DNA from: Saccharibacillus alkalitolerans
GTDB lineage: Bacteria > Bacillota > Bacilli > Paenibacillales > Paenibacillaceae
Length of the DNA: 64,000 bases
Direction of reading: 5' to 3'
Assembly (NCBI RefSeq): GCF_011090185.1
Contig: NZ_JAAFGS010000010.1
Coordinates: forward strand, 1 to 64,000
This document shows positions 1-7,958 of the stretch, one piece after another. Each line of letters starts with the position of its first letter. Position 1 is the stretch's first letter. The notes under the pieces were generated by a model. That model searched no databases. It was not told where the DNA came from and saw only the letters and a list, made by a program, of their open reading frames with translations. The translations under genes and the position numbers were made by a program.

Positions 1-1
1 G

Positions 2-328
2 TTCGAGCAGGGGCTTCAAACGATCGGACGCCGCTTCGCCGAGCCGCTGACCGCGGAACGGCTGGCTTCCGAACTGAACGTGTCAGCATCGCATTTGCGG
101 AAGATTTTTTTGCGGTATGCGGGCGAGACGCCCAAGTCGTACATTTCGGCGCTGCGGCTCCGGCATGCGGAACGCTATCTGCTGCATACGGACATGAAGC
201 TGCATGCGATCGCCGGAGCATGCGGTTACGGCGACGAGTTTCATTTCAGCCGCACGTTCAAGAAACGCAAAGGGCTTTCGCCGTCGGCATTCCGCCGGAC
301 AAGCCGGGAACGCGGAGACCGCCTATAA
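2..328 (+). CDS. AraC-family regulator, C-terminal fragment
   Basis: The reading frame is open from the window edge, so only the C-terminal part of a larger protein is present. It contains the two helix-turn-helix units of an AraC/XylS DNA-binding domain: a first HTH (LTAERLASELNVSASHLRK) and the second-helix signature (IAGACGYGDEFHFSRTFKK) followed by the family's G-x-SPSAFR end. Such proteins bind promoters of neighbouring transport or catabolic genes; the target and the effector domain lie outside the window. The internal GTG at 80 is not the true start. Confidence 0.9.
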   Translation, partial: FEQGLQTIGRRFAEPLTAERLASELNVSASHLRKIFLRYAGETPKSYISALRLRHAERYLLHTDMKLHAIAGACGYGDEFHFSRTFKKRKGLSPSAFRRTSRERGDRL

Positions 329-444
329 CCCGTTCCCGGGTCTCCCCCGACGCTGCCCCGATCCGGAAGGCGGAATAAAAGTTATGAGAAGCATCAGCCG
401 CCGTGATCCGGTCGATCAAAATTTGTATGCCGCCGAAAAACGCG

Positions 445-473
445 CAAAAAAGCCGACCCTTATAAGCCGGCTT
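445..473 (-). terminator. Rho-independent terminator
   Basis: On the minus strand a 6-bp stem AAGCCG/CGGCTT is followed by six T. It lies about 30 bp after the stop of the zinc-ribbon gene ending at 501. Confidence 0.6.
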
Positions 474-500
474 ATAAAATCTAAAAATTCTTATCCGAAT

Positions 501-908
501 TCATCTGAAAAACTTTCCGGCTTTCCGGTACAGCTGCTCCTGCCAGCGGGGGCTGCTTTGAATCATTTCGTGCATATTTTCCACGTCGACCGTGCGGCCG
601 GCGGCGTTGCGGATGAAGAGCGAACGACCCTGATATTCCGCCGTGTAGCCGAACCAGGAAGAAATCAGCGGCACGATATCGTCGCGGTACGGACGCATCG
701 TCAACAGCTGAAGGAAAGTATGGAAGCTGAGCGAGTATCCGGAATCCTGCGCCCTGCGCACGTATTTCGGCTTGATCGCGGCTTCGCATTCGGGACATCT
801 ATGACGCATGCCGAGGCGGTAGTTCGGCGTTTCGAACCGGAACGCGCACTCGGGGCAGCCGACCAGCGCCAGATCGCGCCGGGCATTATCGGGAACATGA
901 ACATTCAT
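501..908 (-). CDS. hypothetical protein with two CPEC zinc-knuckle motifs
   Basis: A 135-residue protein, probably cytoplasmic. Residues 18-40 hold two CPEC motifs about 20 residues apart (GCPECAFRF and RCPECEAAI), spaced like a four-cysteine zinc ribbon that could bind metal or nucleic acid. The remainder is mixed, with no membrane segment or signal. I do not recognise the family. AAAGGAGAG lies upstream of the ATG at a slightly long distance. It appears to be a single-gene transcript, followed by the terminator at 445-473. Confidence 0.75.
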   Translation of the reverse strand: MNVHVPDNARRDLALVGCPECAFRFETPNYRLGMRHRCPECEAAIKPKYVRRAQDSGYSLSFHTFLQLLTMRPYRDDIVPLISSWFGYTAEYQGRSLFIRNAAGRTVDVENMHEMIQSSPRWQEQLYRKAGKFFR

Positions 909-989
909 GGGAATCTCTTCTCTCCTTTTCTGTGCAGCTTCTGGGCTGTCGGTTTCTTTGGTTCCCTATTGTACTCTTATTCCGAAGAC

Positions 990-1022
990 AAAAAAAGTCC
1001 CGGCTCCAAAACCGGGACTTTC
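990..1022 (-). terminator. Rho-independent terminator after the DUF4362 lipoprotein
   Basis: A perfect 9-bp stem AAGTCCCGG/CCGGGACTT is followed on the minus strand by a run of T. It sits 130 bp beyond the stop codon of the gene ending at 1153. Confidence 0.85.
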
Positions 1023-1081
1023 GCGTTTCGGCGGCGTCTTCGGCGAACCGAAGCTTCGCACGCCGACGTTCTTCCCGCTTA

Positions 1082-1137
1082 TCGCGAAGAACCGCGCGCC
1101 GCGGCTTGAACCAGGCGCCGTGCGGTTTTTTTCGCGA
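1082..1137. repeat. long imperfect inverted repeat in the 3' region
   Basis: TCGCGAA at 1082 pairs with TTCGCGA at 1131, and inside it AACCGC pairs with GCGGTT, with a further GCGCC/GGCGC stem. It lies just after the stop codon at 1153 and would form a long hairpin in the minus-strand transcript's 3' untranslated region. No T-run follows on the minus strand, so it is not a typical terminator in that direction. Confidence 0.5.
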
Positions 1138-1152
1138 ATCGGGGGCGGCGGG

Positions 1153-2679
1153 CTAAGGCCCGGCCGGCTCTGCCGGTAGCGTCAGCTCGAACCGCTTGTT
1201 TCGGCGGTCCCGCTCGCCGGAGCAGCCGTCCAGCATGACTCGGCTTCCGGGAACTTCGTCAAGCGGCAGATCGACGATCTTTTCGCACGTGTCGTATTGT
1301 TTCTCCGCCGTACCGAAGGCGTCATGCGTACTGTCGTACCGGTAACGGATGACGTTCCCGTCGCCAAGCAAATCCTCGAAGACCGGATCGCCTTCCGGCG
1401 TATAAGACACGATGTGAACGGATGCCGGACTTCCCGCTTCTAACGCCTTTCTGAAATCTTTCCATTTATCCAGGTTGATCAGTTCGCCGCTCGGCTTCGC
1501 GACCAGATCGCCGTTCTCCGATGCCCGTTCGGGATCGTACGGAATCTCCATGATCCGCTTATACAGCCGCTCGGCGGAACTCGGCGTCAGTTCGGCATAG
1601 GTCCGGCCCGAGTCCGAGACGTCCGCCAGCATGCCCGAACTCCCCTCGTTCCCGAACCACAGCAGCACGCGTTTATGCTCTTTGCCGGCCGTGAAGCTTG
1701 CTTCGTAATCCGGCGCTTCGAGATCCGGTTCCGCGTTCGTTTTTTTCGCCGTCGCATAAGCTTCTAGAAAATCCCGCAGCGCGCTTCCGTCTTCCAGTCG
1801 CCCGTAAACGGAGTTGTCCGATTCTCCGCCGGGCAGGCCTCGCCGAACGGTCACGCCGTCTTCCGCACTCCGGCTCGCTTCCAGATCGGAGTTCCGAAGC
1901 AGCAGGTTGAACGTCCCGCCGCCGGCACCGGAGCAGCCGTACAGCACATATTCGGTCATCGGTTCGTCCGAATGCGGAAATTTGGGCCGGTTGACGATCT
2001 TTTCGCAGGTCGTGCTCCGTTTCTCCGGCAAACCGTACGCATCCAGCGAGTTGTCGTACAAATAGTGAATCGAATGCCCGTCGTAATTCATATTTTCAAA
2101 AACGGGGTCTCCTTCGTCCGTATAGAGCGCGATTTGGACCGAAGCCGGCTGCCGCTGATCGATCCGCTTCAGGAAAGCCTGCCATTTTTCGATATGAAGC
2201 GTGCCGGAGGGACCTTGGGCAATATCGCCGTACCGCTTCGACTGCTCCCAGCCGTAAGGGATGCTCTCGATGCGCCGGCGAAGATCGTCCTTCGAGTCGG
2301 CATCGACGGCATACCCCGTCAAGGTGTCGGACGTATCCATGAGCATTCCTTTTTCGCCCTTCGGCGAACTCCAAAGCCAAAACGTTTTCTCCTCGCCGCC
2401 CGAGGCGAAGCGAATCTCGTAATCGGGCGCGGTCATTTTCAGCGCGCCGGGAATCTTTTCGGCATGTCGATAAGCTTTTCGGAACGCGTTCAGATCGTCC
2501 GGCGAACTTAATTCGCCGAGCGGGCGGGGTTCGCCTTCCGGAATATGCCGATCTATGGTCAAACTGCCGATCCCTGCCTCCGGCAGCGGTTCGAGCGCCG
2601 CTTCCCGGCCGTTGTCACAAGCCGACAGTCCGATGAGCACGAGCAGACCGCAGATTGTCGTCAATATGCGTTCCGGCAT
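1153..2679 (-). CDS. lipoprotein with tandem DUF4362-type modules
   Basis: A secreted, lipid-anchored protein of unknown function. The ATG at 2679 has AAAGGAGG seven bases upstream. Residues 1-20 are a lipoprotein signal ending in LSAC. The mature part is an internal duplication: each half has a YhfM-like module (PDYE-x-F...LLW...GMLxDxSD...Y) followed by a DUF4362 module (GDxVxxPSG..N.xKW..F, YTxEGDPVFE, YDxxxDAFG, TCEKIV...GCSG). The repeats span about residues 50-240 and 280-500. DUF4362 is known mainly in Bacillus and Paenibacillus lipoproteins and has no established activity. A single YhfM-like module recurs in the lipoprotein at 34554. The terminator at 990 follows. Confidence 0.85.
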   Translation of the reverse strand: MPERILTTICGLLVLIGLSACDNGREAALEPLPEAGIGSLTIDRHIPEGEPRPLGELSSPDDLNAFRKAYRHAEKIPGALKMTAPDYEIRFASGGEEKTFWLWSSPKGEKGMLMDTSDTLTGYAVDADSKDDLRRRIESIPYGWEQSKRYGDIAQGPSGTLHIEKWQAFLKRIDQRQPASVQIALYTDEGDPVFENMNYDGHSIHYLYDNSLDAYGLPEKRSTTCEKIVNRPKFPHSDEPMTEYVLYGCSGAGGGTFNLLLRNSDLEASRSAEDGVTVRRGLPGGESDNSVYGRLEDGSALRDFLEAYATAKKTNAEPDLEAPDYEASFTAGKEHKRVLLWFGNEGSSGMLADVSDSGRTYAELTPSSAERLYKRIMEIPYDPERASENGDLVAKPSGELINLDKWKDFRKALEAGSPASVHIVSYTPEGDPVFEDLLGDGNVIRYRYDSTHDAFGTAEKQYDTCEKIVDLPLDEVPGSRVMLDGCSGERDRRNKRFELTLPAEPAGP

Positions 2680-2756
2680 AGAATCTCCTCCTTTTTCCTC
2701 TAGACGCATCGAACAGGAAAAGGGTTGCGGGAAAGAAAGGCACTCCGATCGAACGC

Positions 2757-2788
2757 AAAAAAAGGTCCCGGTTGCGAAACCGGAACCC
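2757..2788 (-). terminator. Rho-independent terminator
   Basis: GGTTCCGGTT/AACCGGGACC with one mismatch and a GCGA-type loop, followed by seven T on the minus strand. It lies about 80 bp after the YxjG-like gene ending at 2867. Confidence 0.85.
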
Positions 2789-2866
2789 CTATCGAAGCGG
2801 ACGGAACGTTGAACGAACGTTCAAGCGCGAATCGCGCCTGCCCTGCGCCGCCGGGAAGGCGCGGCC

Positions 2867-4009
2867 TCAGCCCCAGACTTCGTCCGCGACTTCTTTGACG
2901 AATCGAAGCTTCGCCCACTGCTGCTCTTCCGTCAGAACATTGCCCTCTTCGGTCGAAGCGAATCCGCACTGCGGGCTGACGCACAGCTGATTAATGTCCA
3001 CGTACTTCGCGGCTTCCTCGATGCGGGCCAGAATCTGCGCTTTGTCTTCCAGCTCGCCGAATTTGGAGCTGAACAGACCCAGCACGACCTGCTGGTTCTT
3101 GACGTGCTTCAGCGGTTCGAAGCCTCCGGCGCGCTCGCTGTCGTATTCCAGATAGAACGCGGACACGTTGGAGCCTCCGAACAGAATTTCCGCGATCGGA
3201 TCGTAGCCGCCGCCTTCGCCGGCATACGTCGATTTGAAGTTGCCGCGGCAGACGTGCGTCGTGACGACGAGGTCGGCCGGAAGGTTCTCGATCGCCAGGT
3301 TGTTGACATGCAGGAAGCCTCTCGCCATCTCGTCGATGTCGACGCCCGCTTCTTCCTGCATGGCGCGGAACTGTCGGTCGCTCAGCGCGCCCCAGGTGCA
3401 GTCGTCCAGCTGGATATTGCGGCATCCCGCTTCGTAGAAGGCCAGAATCGCGTCGCGGTAAGCGGTGCCCACATCCCCGTACAGATCCTGGATGTTCGGA
3501 TAGAACTCGTTGACCGTTTTGATGTTGTCGCCGCGGAACAGTTCGAACAGAAGCTGGGCCGGAGCCGGGATCGTCTGGCGGGCCACGACGTCGTCGCCGG
3601 CCGCGCTTTTGAGAAATTTGAAGTCTTCCACCATCGGGTGTTTCGCGCCTTCGCCGACTTTGCCCGTCAGGACCGCCGTTTCCGCCCGGGACTGGACGCC
3701 GTGGAACAGATAGCCGCTTTCCGATGCCTTTTTGTCGACGCCGCCAAGCCCCCAGAAGAAGTCGAGATGCCACCACGAACGCCGGAATTCGCCGTCCGTT
3801 ACGCCCTTGAGGCCGACCTCTTTCTGTTTGGCGACCAGCTTGACGATCTCTTCGTCCTCGACCTTACGCAGGTCTTCCGCGCCGATTTCGCCCGCGGCGA
3901 ACTTGACGCGCGCATCCTTGATCGCCTGCGGACGCAGAAAGCTGCCGACGATATCGTGCCGGAACGGAACCGTATCTCTTTGAATCGCTTGTTCGAAGAT
4001 CGTGCTCAT
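2867..4009 (-). CDS. YxjG-type methionine synthase (MetE C-terminal domain)
   Basis: Cobalamin-independent methionine synthase-like protein of 380 residues, the length of B. subtilis YxjG/YxjH, which contain only the catalytic C-terminal barrel of MetE. By family it transfers a methyl group to a thiol such as homocysteine; the methyl donor is not certain because the MetE N-terminal half is missing. The expected zinc ligands are visible: H252 and C254 (THVCRGN), E288 (YLEYD) and C348 (SPQCGF). AAGGAGG precedes the ATG. It is a paralogue of the neighbour at 4238-5374 and is separated from it by 228 bp with two hairpins, so it probably has its own promoter. The LysR gene at 5421 is a plausible regulator. 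Confidence 0.9.
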   Translation of the reverse strand: MSTIFEQAIQRDTVPFRHDIVGSFLRPQAIKDARVKFAAGEIGAEDLRKVEDEEIVKLVAKQKEVGLKGVTDGEFRRSWWHLDFFWGLGGVDKKASESGYLFHGVQSRAETAVLTGKVGEGAKHPMVEDFKFLKSAAGDDVVARQTIPAPAQLLFELFRGDNIKTVNEFYPNIQDLYGDVGTAYRDAILAFYEAGCRNIQLDDCTWGALSDRQFRAMQEEAGVDIDEMARGFLHVNNLAIENLPADLVVTTHVCRGNFKSTYAGEGGGYDPIAEILFGGSNVSAFYLEYDSERAGGFEPLKHVKNQQVVLGLFSSKFGELEDKAQILARIEEAAKYVDINQLCVSPQCGFASTEEGNVLTEEQQWAKLRFVKEVADEVWG

Positions 4010-4080
4010 CAGTAAAATCCTCCTTGGGAATGCGGAATCGGAATTCGATGTTCTGGCAAGTGTCGAACCGGATCAACCGT

Positions 4081-4120
4081 TTGCCGCCGATGGTCAGCCC
4101 GCTTGCTGAGCTGGCGGCAA
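4081..4120. repeat. hairpin in the leader of the first YxjG-like gene
   Basis: TTGCCGCC at 4081-4088 and GGCGGCAA at 4113-4120 are perfectly complementary, with an inner TCAGC/GCTGA stem. It lies 70-110 bp upstream of the ATG at 4009, so it would be in the 5' untranslated RNA or form an operator. I found no SAM riboswitch (S-box) consensus here. Confidence 0.6.
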
Positions 4121-4175
4121 GATTAAGGCTTACTATACCATGCGCCCTACCCCTCGGGATAACGCTTAAAAGCTA

Positions 4176-4208
4176 TACCCCGCTATCGCGATTTCTTATA
4201 GCGGGGTA
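4176..4208. promoter_or_regulatory. 11-bp perfect inverted repeat between the two YxjG-like genes
   Basis: TACCCCGCTAT at 4176 and ATAGCGGGGTA at 4198 are perfectly complementary around an 11-base spacer. On the minus strand this lies after the stop codon at 4238, so it may be a terminator with a weak T-tract (TAGCTTTTA). A perfect palindrome with this spacing upstream of the second gene could equally be a LysR-type operator. A TATAGT hexamer lies about 45 bp downstream on the minus strand. Confidence 0.55.
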
Positions 4209-4237
4209 CAGCCGTCGGATTTATTGACTTTTCTCTG

Positions 4238-5374
4238 TCACGACAAGCGGCCTGAATCCGGCCAGACTTCCGCCGCGGTCTCCGCGACCAGGCGGATTTT
4301 GTCCCACTGTTCGTCTTCGGTCAGCAGATTGCCTTCCTCCGTCGAAGCGAAACCGCACTGGGTGCTGAGACACAGTTGGTCGATCGGAACAAAAGAAGCC
4401 GCCTCGGCGATGCGCGCCTTCAGCACCTCCTTGCTCTCCAGCCCTCCGTGCTTGGTCGTCACGAGGCCGAGCACGACGAACTGGTCCCTGACGAAGCGCA
4501 GCGGCTCGAAGCCGCCGGCGCGCTCGTTGTCGTACTCCAGGAAAAAGGCGTCGACCCGGCATCCGCCGAACAGCGCTTCGGCCACCGGCTCGTATCCGCC
4601 CGAAGCGAACCAGGTCGAGTGAAAATTGCCGCGGCAGACGTGCAGCGCGATCGTCATATCGTCCGGACGCTCCGCGATCGATTCGTTGATCAGCCGGACG
4701 TAATCTTCCGCCAGCTTGTCGGGGTCGGTCCCCTGGCTGCGCAGCTGGGTACGGTGCAGCAGGCTGCACAGCGTGCCCCACGACGTGTCGTCAAGCTGAA
4801 GATAGCGGCATCCCGCGTCGTAGAAAGCTTGAATGGCATCGCGGTATACCTGCACGATGTCCGCGAACAGTTCCTCGTCGCTGCCGTAAGCGTCCCCGCC
4901 GTTATAGCGCTGCACGAAATGGAACAGCGCCGGCGAAGGGATGGTCATTTTGACGACGACGCCGCTCCCCGCCAGATCCCGCAGCGATTCGAAATGGCGC
5001 AGCATGGGATGATCGCCGAAGGAAATGCGGTCTCTGACCCGGAACGTCTCCGCGCGCTGCTTGGCATCGACGCGGCCCGCTTCGGCGTTCAAATCGATCT
5101 TTTCCGTTCCGCGGACGCCGAAAAAGAAATCGAGATGCCACCACGAGCGCCGGAATTCGCCGTCGGTCACCACGGAAAGTCCGAGTTCTTTTTGACGCTG
5201 CACGAGCTTGGCGATCTCCGCCGTCTCGAGTTCGTGCAGTCCCTCATCCGAAAGCGCCCCTTCCCGGTGCAGCCGCCGCGCTTCGATCAGCTCCGGCGGA
5301 CGCAGGAAACTGCCGACGAGATCGCAGCGAAAAGGCGGTTTGGTTCTGGTTGTGCCGATCACTGGACTTTGCAT
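4238..5374 (-). CDS. YxjH-type methionine synthase paralogue
   Basis: A 378-residue paralogue of the gene at 2867-4009, with the same domain extent (MetE catalytic domain only) and the same zinc ligands (LHVCRGN, FLEYDNERAGGF, STQCGFASTEEGN). The N-terminus (DLVGSFLRPPEL) and the SWWHLDFFFG segment match the YxjG/YxjH family. GGGAGGGACGT precedes the ATG. It runs in the same direction as the LysR regulator upstream, with only 46 bp between them, so the two may be cotranscribed. Sequence divergence from its neighbour suggests an old duplication with possibly different methyl acceptors. Confidence 0.9.
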   Translation of the reverse strand: MQSPVIGTTRTKPPFRCDLVGSFLRPPELIEARRLHREGALSDEGLHELETAEIAKLVQRQKELGLSVVTDGEFRRSWWHLDFFFGVRGTEKIDLNAEAGRVDAKQRAETFRVRDRISFGDHPMLRHFESLRDLAGSGVVVKMTIPSPALFHFVQRYNGGDAYGSDEELFADIVQVYRDAIQAFYDAGCRYLQLDDTSWGTLCSLLHRTQLRSQGTDPDKLAEDYVRLINESIAERPDDMTIALHVCRGNFHSTWFASGGYEPVAEALFGGCRVDAFFLEYDNERAGGFEPLRFVRDQFVVLGLVTTKHGGLESKEVLKARIAEAASFVPIDQLCLSTQCGFASTEEGNLLTEDEQWDKIRLVAETAAEVWPDSGRLS

Positions 5375-5420
5375 ACGTCCCTCCCGAATGTATGAATGAA
5401 AAACGGACGCCCGAAAGGCG

Positions 5421-6353
5421 CTAGAACAGAAACTGGTTGGCCGCGAAATAGCGTCTGGCCACCAGATCGTTCAGCAGATCGACGTAGGCCGCCGCAGCGC
5501 GGCTCGGACGCCGGTCTTTGTGCGCGATCCAGCCGATCGTGAACAGCTCCGCCGTCTCCACCGGCACCGATTTCAGCACCGAGCCGTCGAGTTCGGGCGC
5601 CAAAATGCCGGTGCCGATCGTGTAGCTGTTCGTTCCGGCGAGCAGGCTGGACAGCGTGGCGCGGTCGTTCACCTTAATGCTGCGGGCCGCCTCCGGAAGA
5701 TGCAGCAGCTCCTCGGCAAAATGCAGCGAGCTGTTCTCGCCCTGGTCGAACGTGATATAAGGATACGGCTGCAGATCCTCCACTGCAACGGCGGCCCGGC
5801 GCGCAAGCGGATGCGAAGCGCCGACGAGAACATGCGGCTGCGTGTTGAAGAGCGGCGTGAACTTGAGGCTGCCGTCGCTGAACAGCTTGTTCATTACCCG
5901 GGCGTTGCGGTCGCATAAGTACAATATGCCCAGATCGCTGCGCAGCGTCCGTACGTCTTCGATGATGTCGGCCGTCTGCGTTTCGCGCAGCGAAAACGTA
6001 TATTCTTCTCCGGCGTTGCCTTCCATAAGCGCGGTGAACGCTTCGGAAGCGAACGCGTAATGCTGCGTCGAGACGGAGAACTGCATCGTATCGCGCCGCT
6101 TGTTCTTGTAGCGCCCTTCCAGCAGTTCCGCCTGTTCGACGATCTGACGGGCATGGGACATGAATTCCACGCCGTCCGCTGACAGCGTAATTCCCCGGTT
6201 GGTCCGGTCGAAAATGGTGATGCCGAGCTCCTGCTCCAGGTCCTTGATCGCGTTGGAGAGGCTCGGCTGCGAGATGAACAGGCGCTTGGCCGCCTCGTTG
6301 ATGGAGCCGCAGCCCGCCACCTCGATCGCATACCTGAGCTGCTGTAAGGTCAA
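5421..6353 (-). CDS. LysR-family transcriptional regulator
   Basis: A 310-residue LysR-type regulator. Residues 1-60 are the winged HTH (LTLQQLRYAIEVA...SINEAAKRLFISQPSLSNAIKDLEQELG), followed by a linker helix and a periplasmic-binding-protein-like effector domain. I prefer the TTG at 6353 because GGGGGGAG lies five bases upstream and family members begin with LTLQQL; the GTG at 6386 would add 11 residues without a ribosome site. Methionine/cysteine regulators of the CmbR type share this start, so control of the adjacent YxjG/H genes is plausible but inferred. Confidence 0.9.
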   Translation of the reverse strand: MTLQQLRYAIEVAGCGSINEAAKRLFISQPSLSNAIKDLEQELGITIFDRTNRGITLSADGVEFMSHARQIVEQAELLEGRYKNKRRDTMQFSVSTQHYAFASEAFTALMEGNAGEEYTFSLRETQTADIIEDVRTLRSDLGILYLCDRNARVMNKLFSDGSLKFTPLFNTQPHVLVGASHPLARRAAVAVEDLQPYPYITFDQGENSSLHFAEELLHLPEAARSIKVNDRATLSSLLAGTNSYTIGTGILAPELDGSVLKSVPVETAELFTIGWIAHKDRRPSRAAAAYVDLLNDLVARRYFAANQFLF

Positions 6354-6416
6354 TTGCGCTCCCCCCGCTTTCCGGCGCACGCGCACCGGTTATTCATAAT
6401 GCCCGAATTGCGGGCC

Positions 6417-6887
6417 TTAACTGACGCCGTACTTCTTGTCCCATGATCCCTGCTGCTTGCGGATCAGCACGATCTGTCCGATATGGTAGGCGTTATGAAT
6501 CGTCAGATGGGTCAGATCGCCTGTCCACTTATCCAGCTTGTCGTCTTCCGCCTGCTCGACGGCTTCGATCCAGCCGGACATCGTCTCGTCGTAAGCTTTC
6601 AGCGCCGCGCTCCATTCGGCGTCTTGTCCGTCCTGGGGTTCGAACGTATCGTCGTTGCTGCCGACCTCGGCAGGCGAACATTCGGCTCCCTGAAATCTTT
6701 TAAGATAACGATTGTTGTAAAACTCCAAGTGACGCACGATCTCGTGCACGCTGTTCATTTCCTCGTTGCTTTTCCAATTGGCCTGCTTCTGGGTCAATCC
6801 CTTGACGGACGCGGCCATCGACGTGAACCAGCCGTTCTTGTTGCGGCAGGCTTGAAGCTGCTCCAGCAAAATCTCGCGGTTTGTCAT
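6417..6887 (-). CDS. DinB-family protein
   Basis: A 156-residue DinB/YfiT-like four-helix-bundle protein. Such proteins bind one metal through three histidines; candidates here are the His in VHEIVRHLEFY and those in the C-terminal TIHNAYHIGQIVLIR. The family includes bacillithiol S-transferases, but most members are uncharacterised. GGGAGGAAACTC precedes the ATG. Confidence 0.85.
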   Translation of the reverse strand: MTNREILLEQLQACRNKNGWFTSMAASVKGLTQKQANWKSNEEMNSVHEIVRHLEFYNNRYLKRFQGAECSPAEVGSNDDTFEPQDGQDAEWSAALKAYDETMSGWIEAVEQAEDDKLDKWTGDLTHLTIHNAYHIGQIVLIRKQQGSWDKKYGVS

Positions 6888-6948
6888 GAGTTTCCTCCCG
6901 GTCGTTCGATTTGGGGTTCGGCACGATTGGAGTCGGACGGTCCGGCGT

Positions 6949-7257
6949 TCAGTCCCGCTCGGCCAGTTCCAGATGATAGTCGCCGACCGCGCCTTTTTCG
7001 TACAGATTGTCCAGCGACGTCGAATAATTATGAATGTCCGTCCCGCACTCGAGCCCGATCGCCGGAATGCGCAGACGGAAAGCCCCCTTGTAAAGCAGCG
7101 TCGCGACCTCGTGATAGTCTTCGTGCGTCACCTTGAAGTCGAAGGCGAACACGCGCCGCTTCGTTCCGTCCGGCGACGCGACCTTGAATTCGCGCAGTCC
7201 GGTCGCTTCGAGTCTGCGCTCGTCGATCCACACTTCCGTCCGTTCGTCGGTATTCAC
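6949..7257 (-). CDS. YkvR-like protein (DUF3219)
   Basis: A small cytoplasmic protein of 102 residues resembling B. subtilis YkvR, whose structure is known but whose function is not. The C-terminal signature NYSTSLDNLYEKGAVGDYHLEL is characteristic. I chose GTG at 7257 because AAAGGAGGCGAGGCC lies directly upstream; the longer frame to 7329 adds 24 residues that look like leader. Confidence 0.8.
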   Translation of the reverse strand: MNTDERTEVWIDERRLEATGLREFKVASPDGTKRRVFAFDFKVTHEDYHEVATLLYKGAFRLRIPAIGLECGTDIHNYSTSLDNLYEKGAVGDYHLELAERD

Positions 7258-7379
7258 GGCCTCGCCTCCTTTTATGTATAACGCGGGTAAAGCATTTTTA
7301 CTATAAAGGATTTGCGCGCGGGATTCCACATCTATACACTTTAACTTAAAGATCCGGATCGAACAAAAGGAGCGTCGGC

Positions 7380-7958
7380 ATGAGCCTGAAAACCGAAGCG
7401 GTAACGAAGCGTTCGCCCGATTTCCCGCAGATCAAAGCGCTGTACGAAGAAGCTTTTCCGCAAAACGAAAGGGCTCCGCTGTCGATCCTCTTCAGGAAAG
7501 CGCGCAAGCCCTTCGTCGATTTTACCGCCTATTATGAAGAAAACGACTTGATCGGGTTCTCTTATCTGTCCTTGTACCGGGACCTTGTCTTCGTCATGTA
7601 TCTGGCGATCGAGCCCTGGCAGCGCTCCAAAGGGTACGGAAGCCGGATTCTGGAGCAGATTCGAAGAACGTATCCGGACAACCGGATCGTGCTCAATATC
7701 GAAGCCTTCGATCCCGGCGCGTCCAATGCCGAGGAACGTCGGCGCAGACGGGAGTTTTACGTGCGCAGCGGTTACGCCGGATCGGGCTTCCTCGTCAAAG
7801 AATTCGGCGTGCTTTACGAAGCGCTCGTGCAGGGCGGTCCCGTCGGGCAGGACGAATACTTGCGCCTTTACGGACGGTTCATGGGGTTTCCGCTGTCCGT
7901 GCTGGCGCGTCCGAAGATTTTCCCGATGCCGGACGCGCGGCGGCCGACTGCCGAATAA
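7380..7958 (+). CDS. GNAT-family N-acetyltransferase
   Basis: A 192-residue protein of the Gcn5-related acetyltransferase fold. The acetyl-CoA loop is seen in YLAIEPWQRSKGYGSRILEQI, and ERRRRREFYVRSGYAGSG is the usual strand/helix near the end. Substrate unknown. AAAAGGAG lies eight bases before the ATG. Its last 80 bp overlap, tail to tail, the end of the transporter gene on the opposite strand. Confidence 0.85.
   Translation: MSLKTEAVTKRSPDFPQIKALYEEAFPQNERAPLSILFRKARKPFVDFTAYYEENDLIGFSYLSLYRDLVFVMYLAIEPWQRSKGYGSRILEQIRRTYPDNRIVLNIEAFDPGASNAEERRRRREFYVRSGYAGSGFLVKEFGVLYEALVQGGPVGQDEYLRLYGRFMGFPLSVLARPKIFPMPDARRPTAE

Noticed and set aside
204..1109. A 301-residue plus-strand ORF
   Set aside because: It is antisense to the CPEC protein and its product is low-complexity; codon usage is unlike real genes.
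4010..4170. SAM riboswitch (S-box) upstream of the YxjG-like gene
   Set aside because: I could not find the conserved P1/P3 sequences on the minus strand; only simple hairpins are present.
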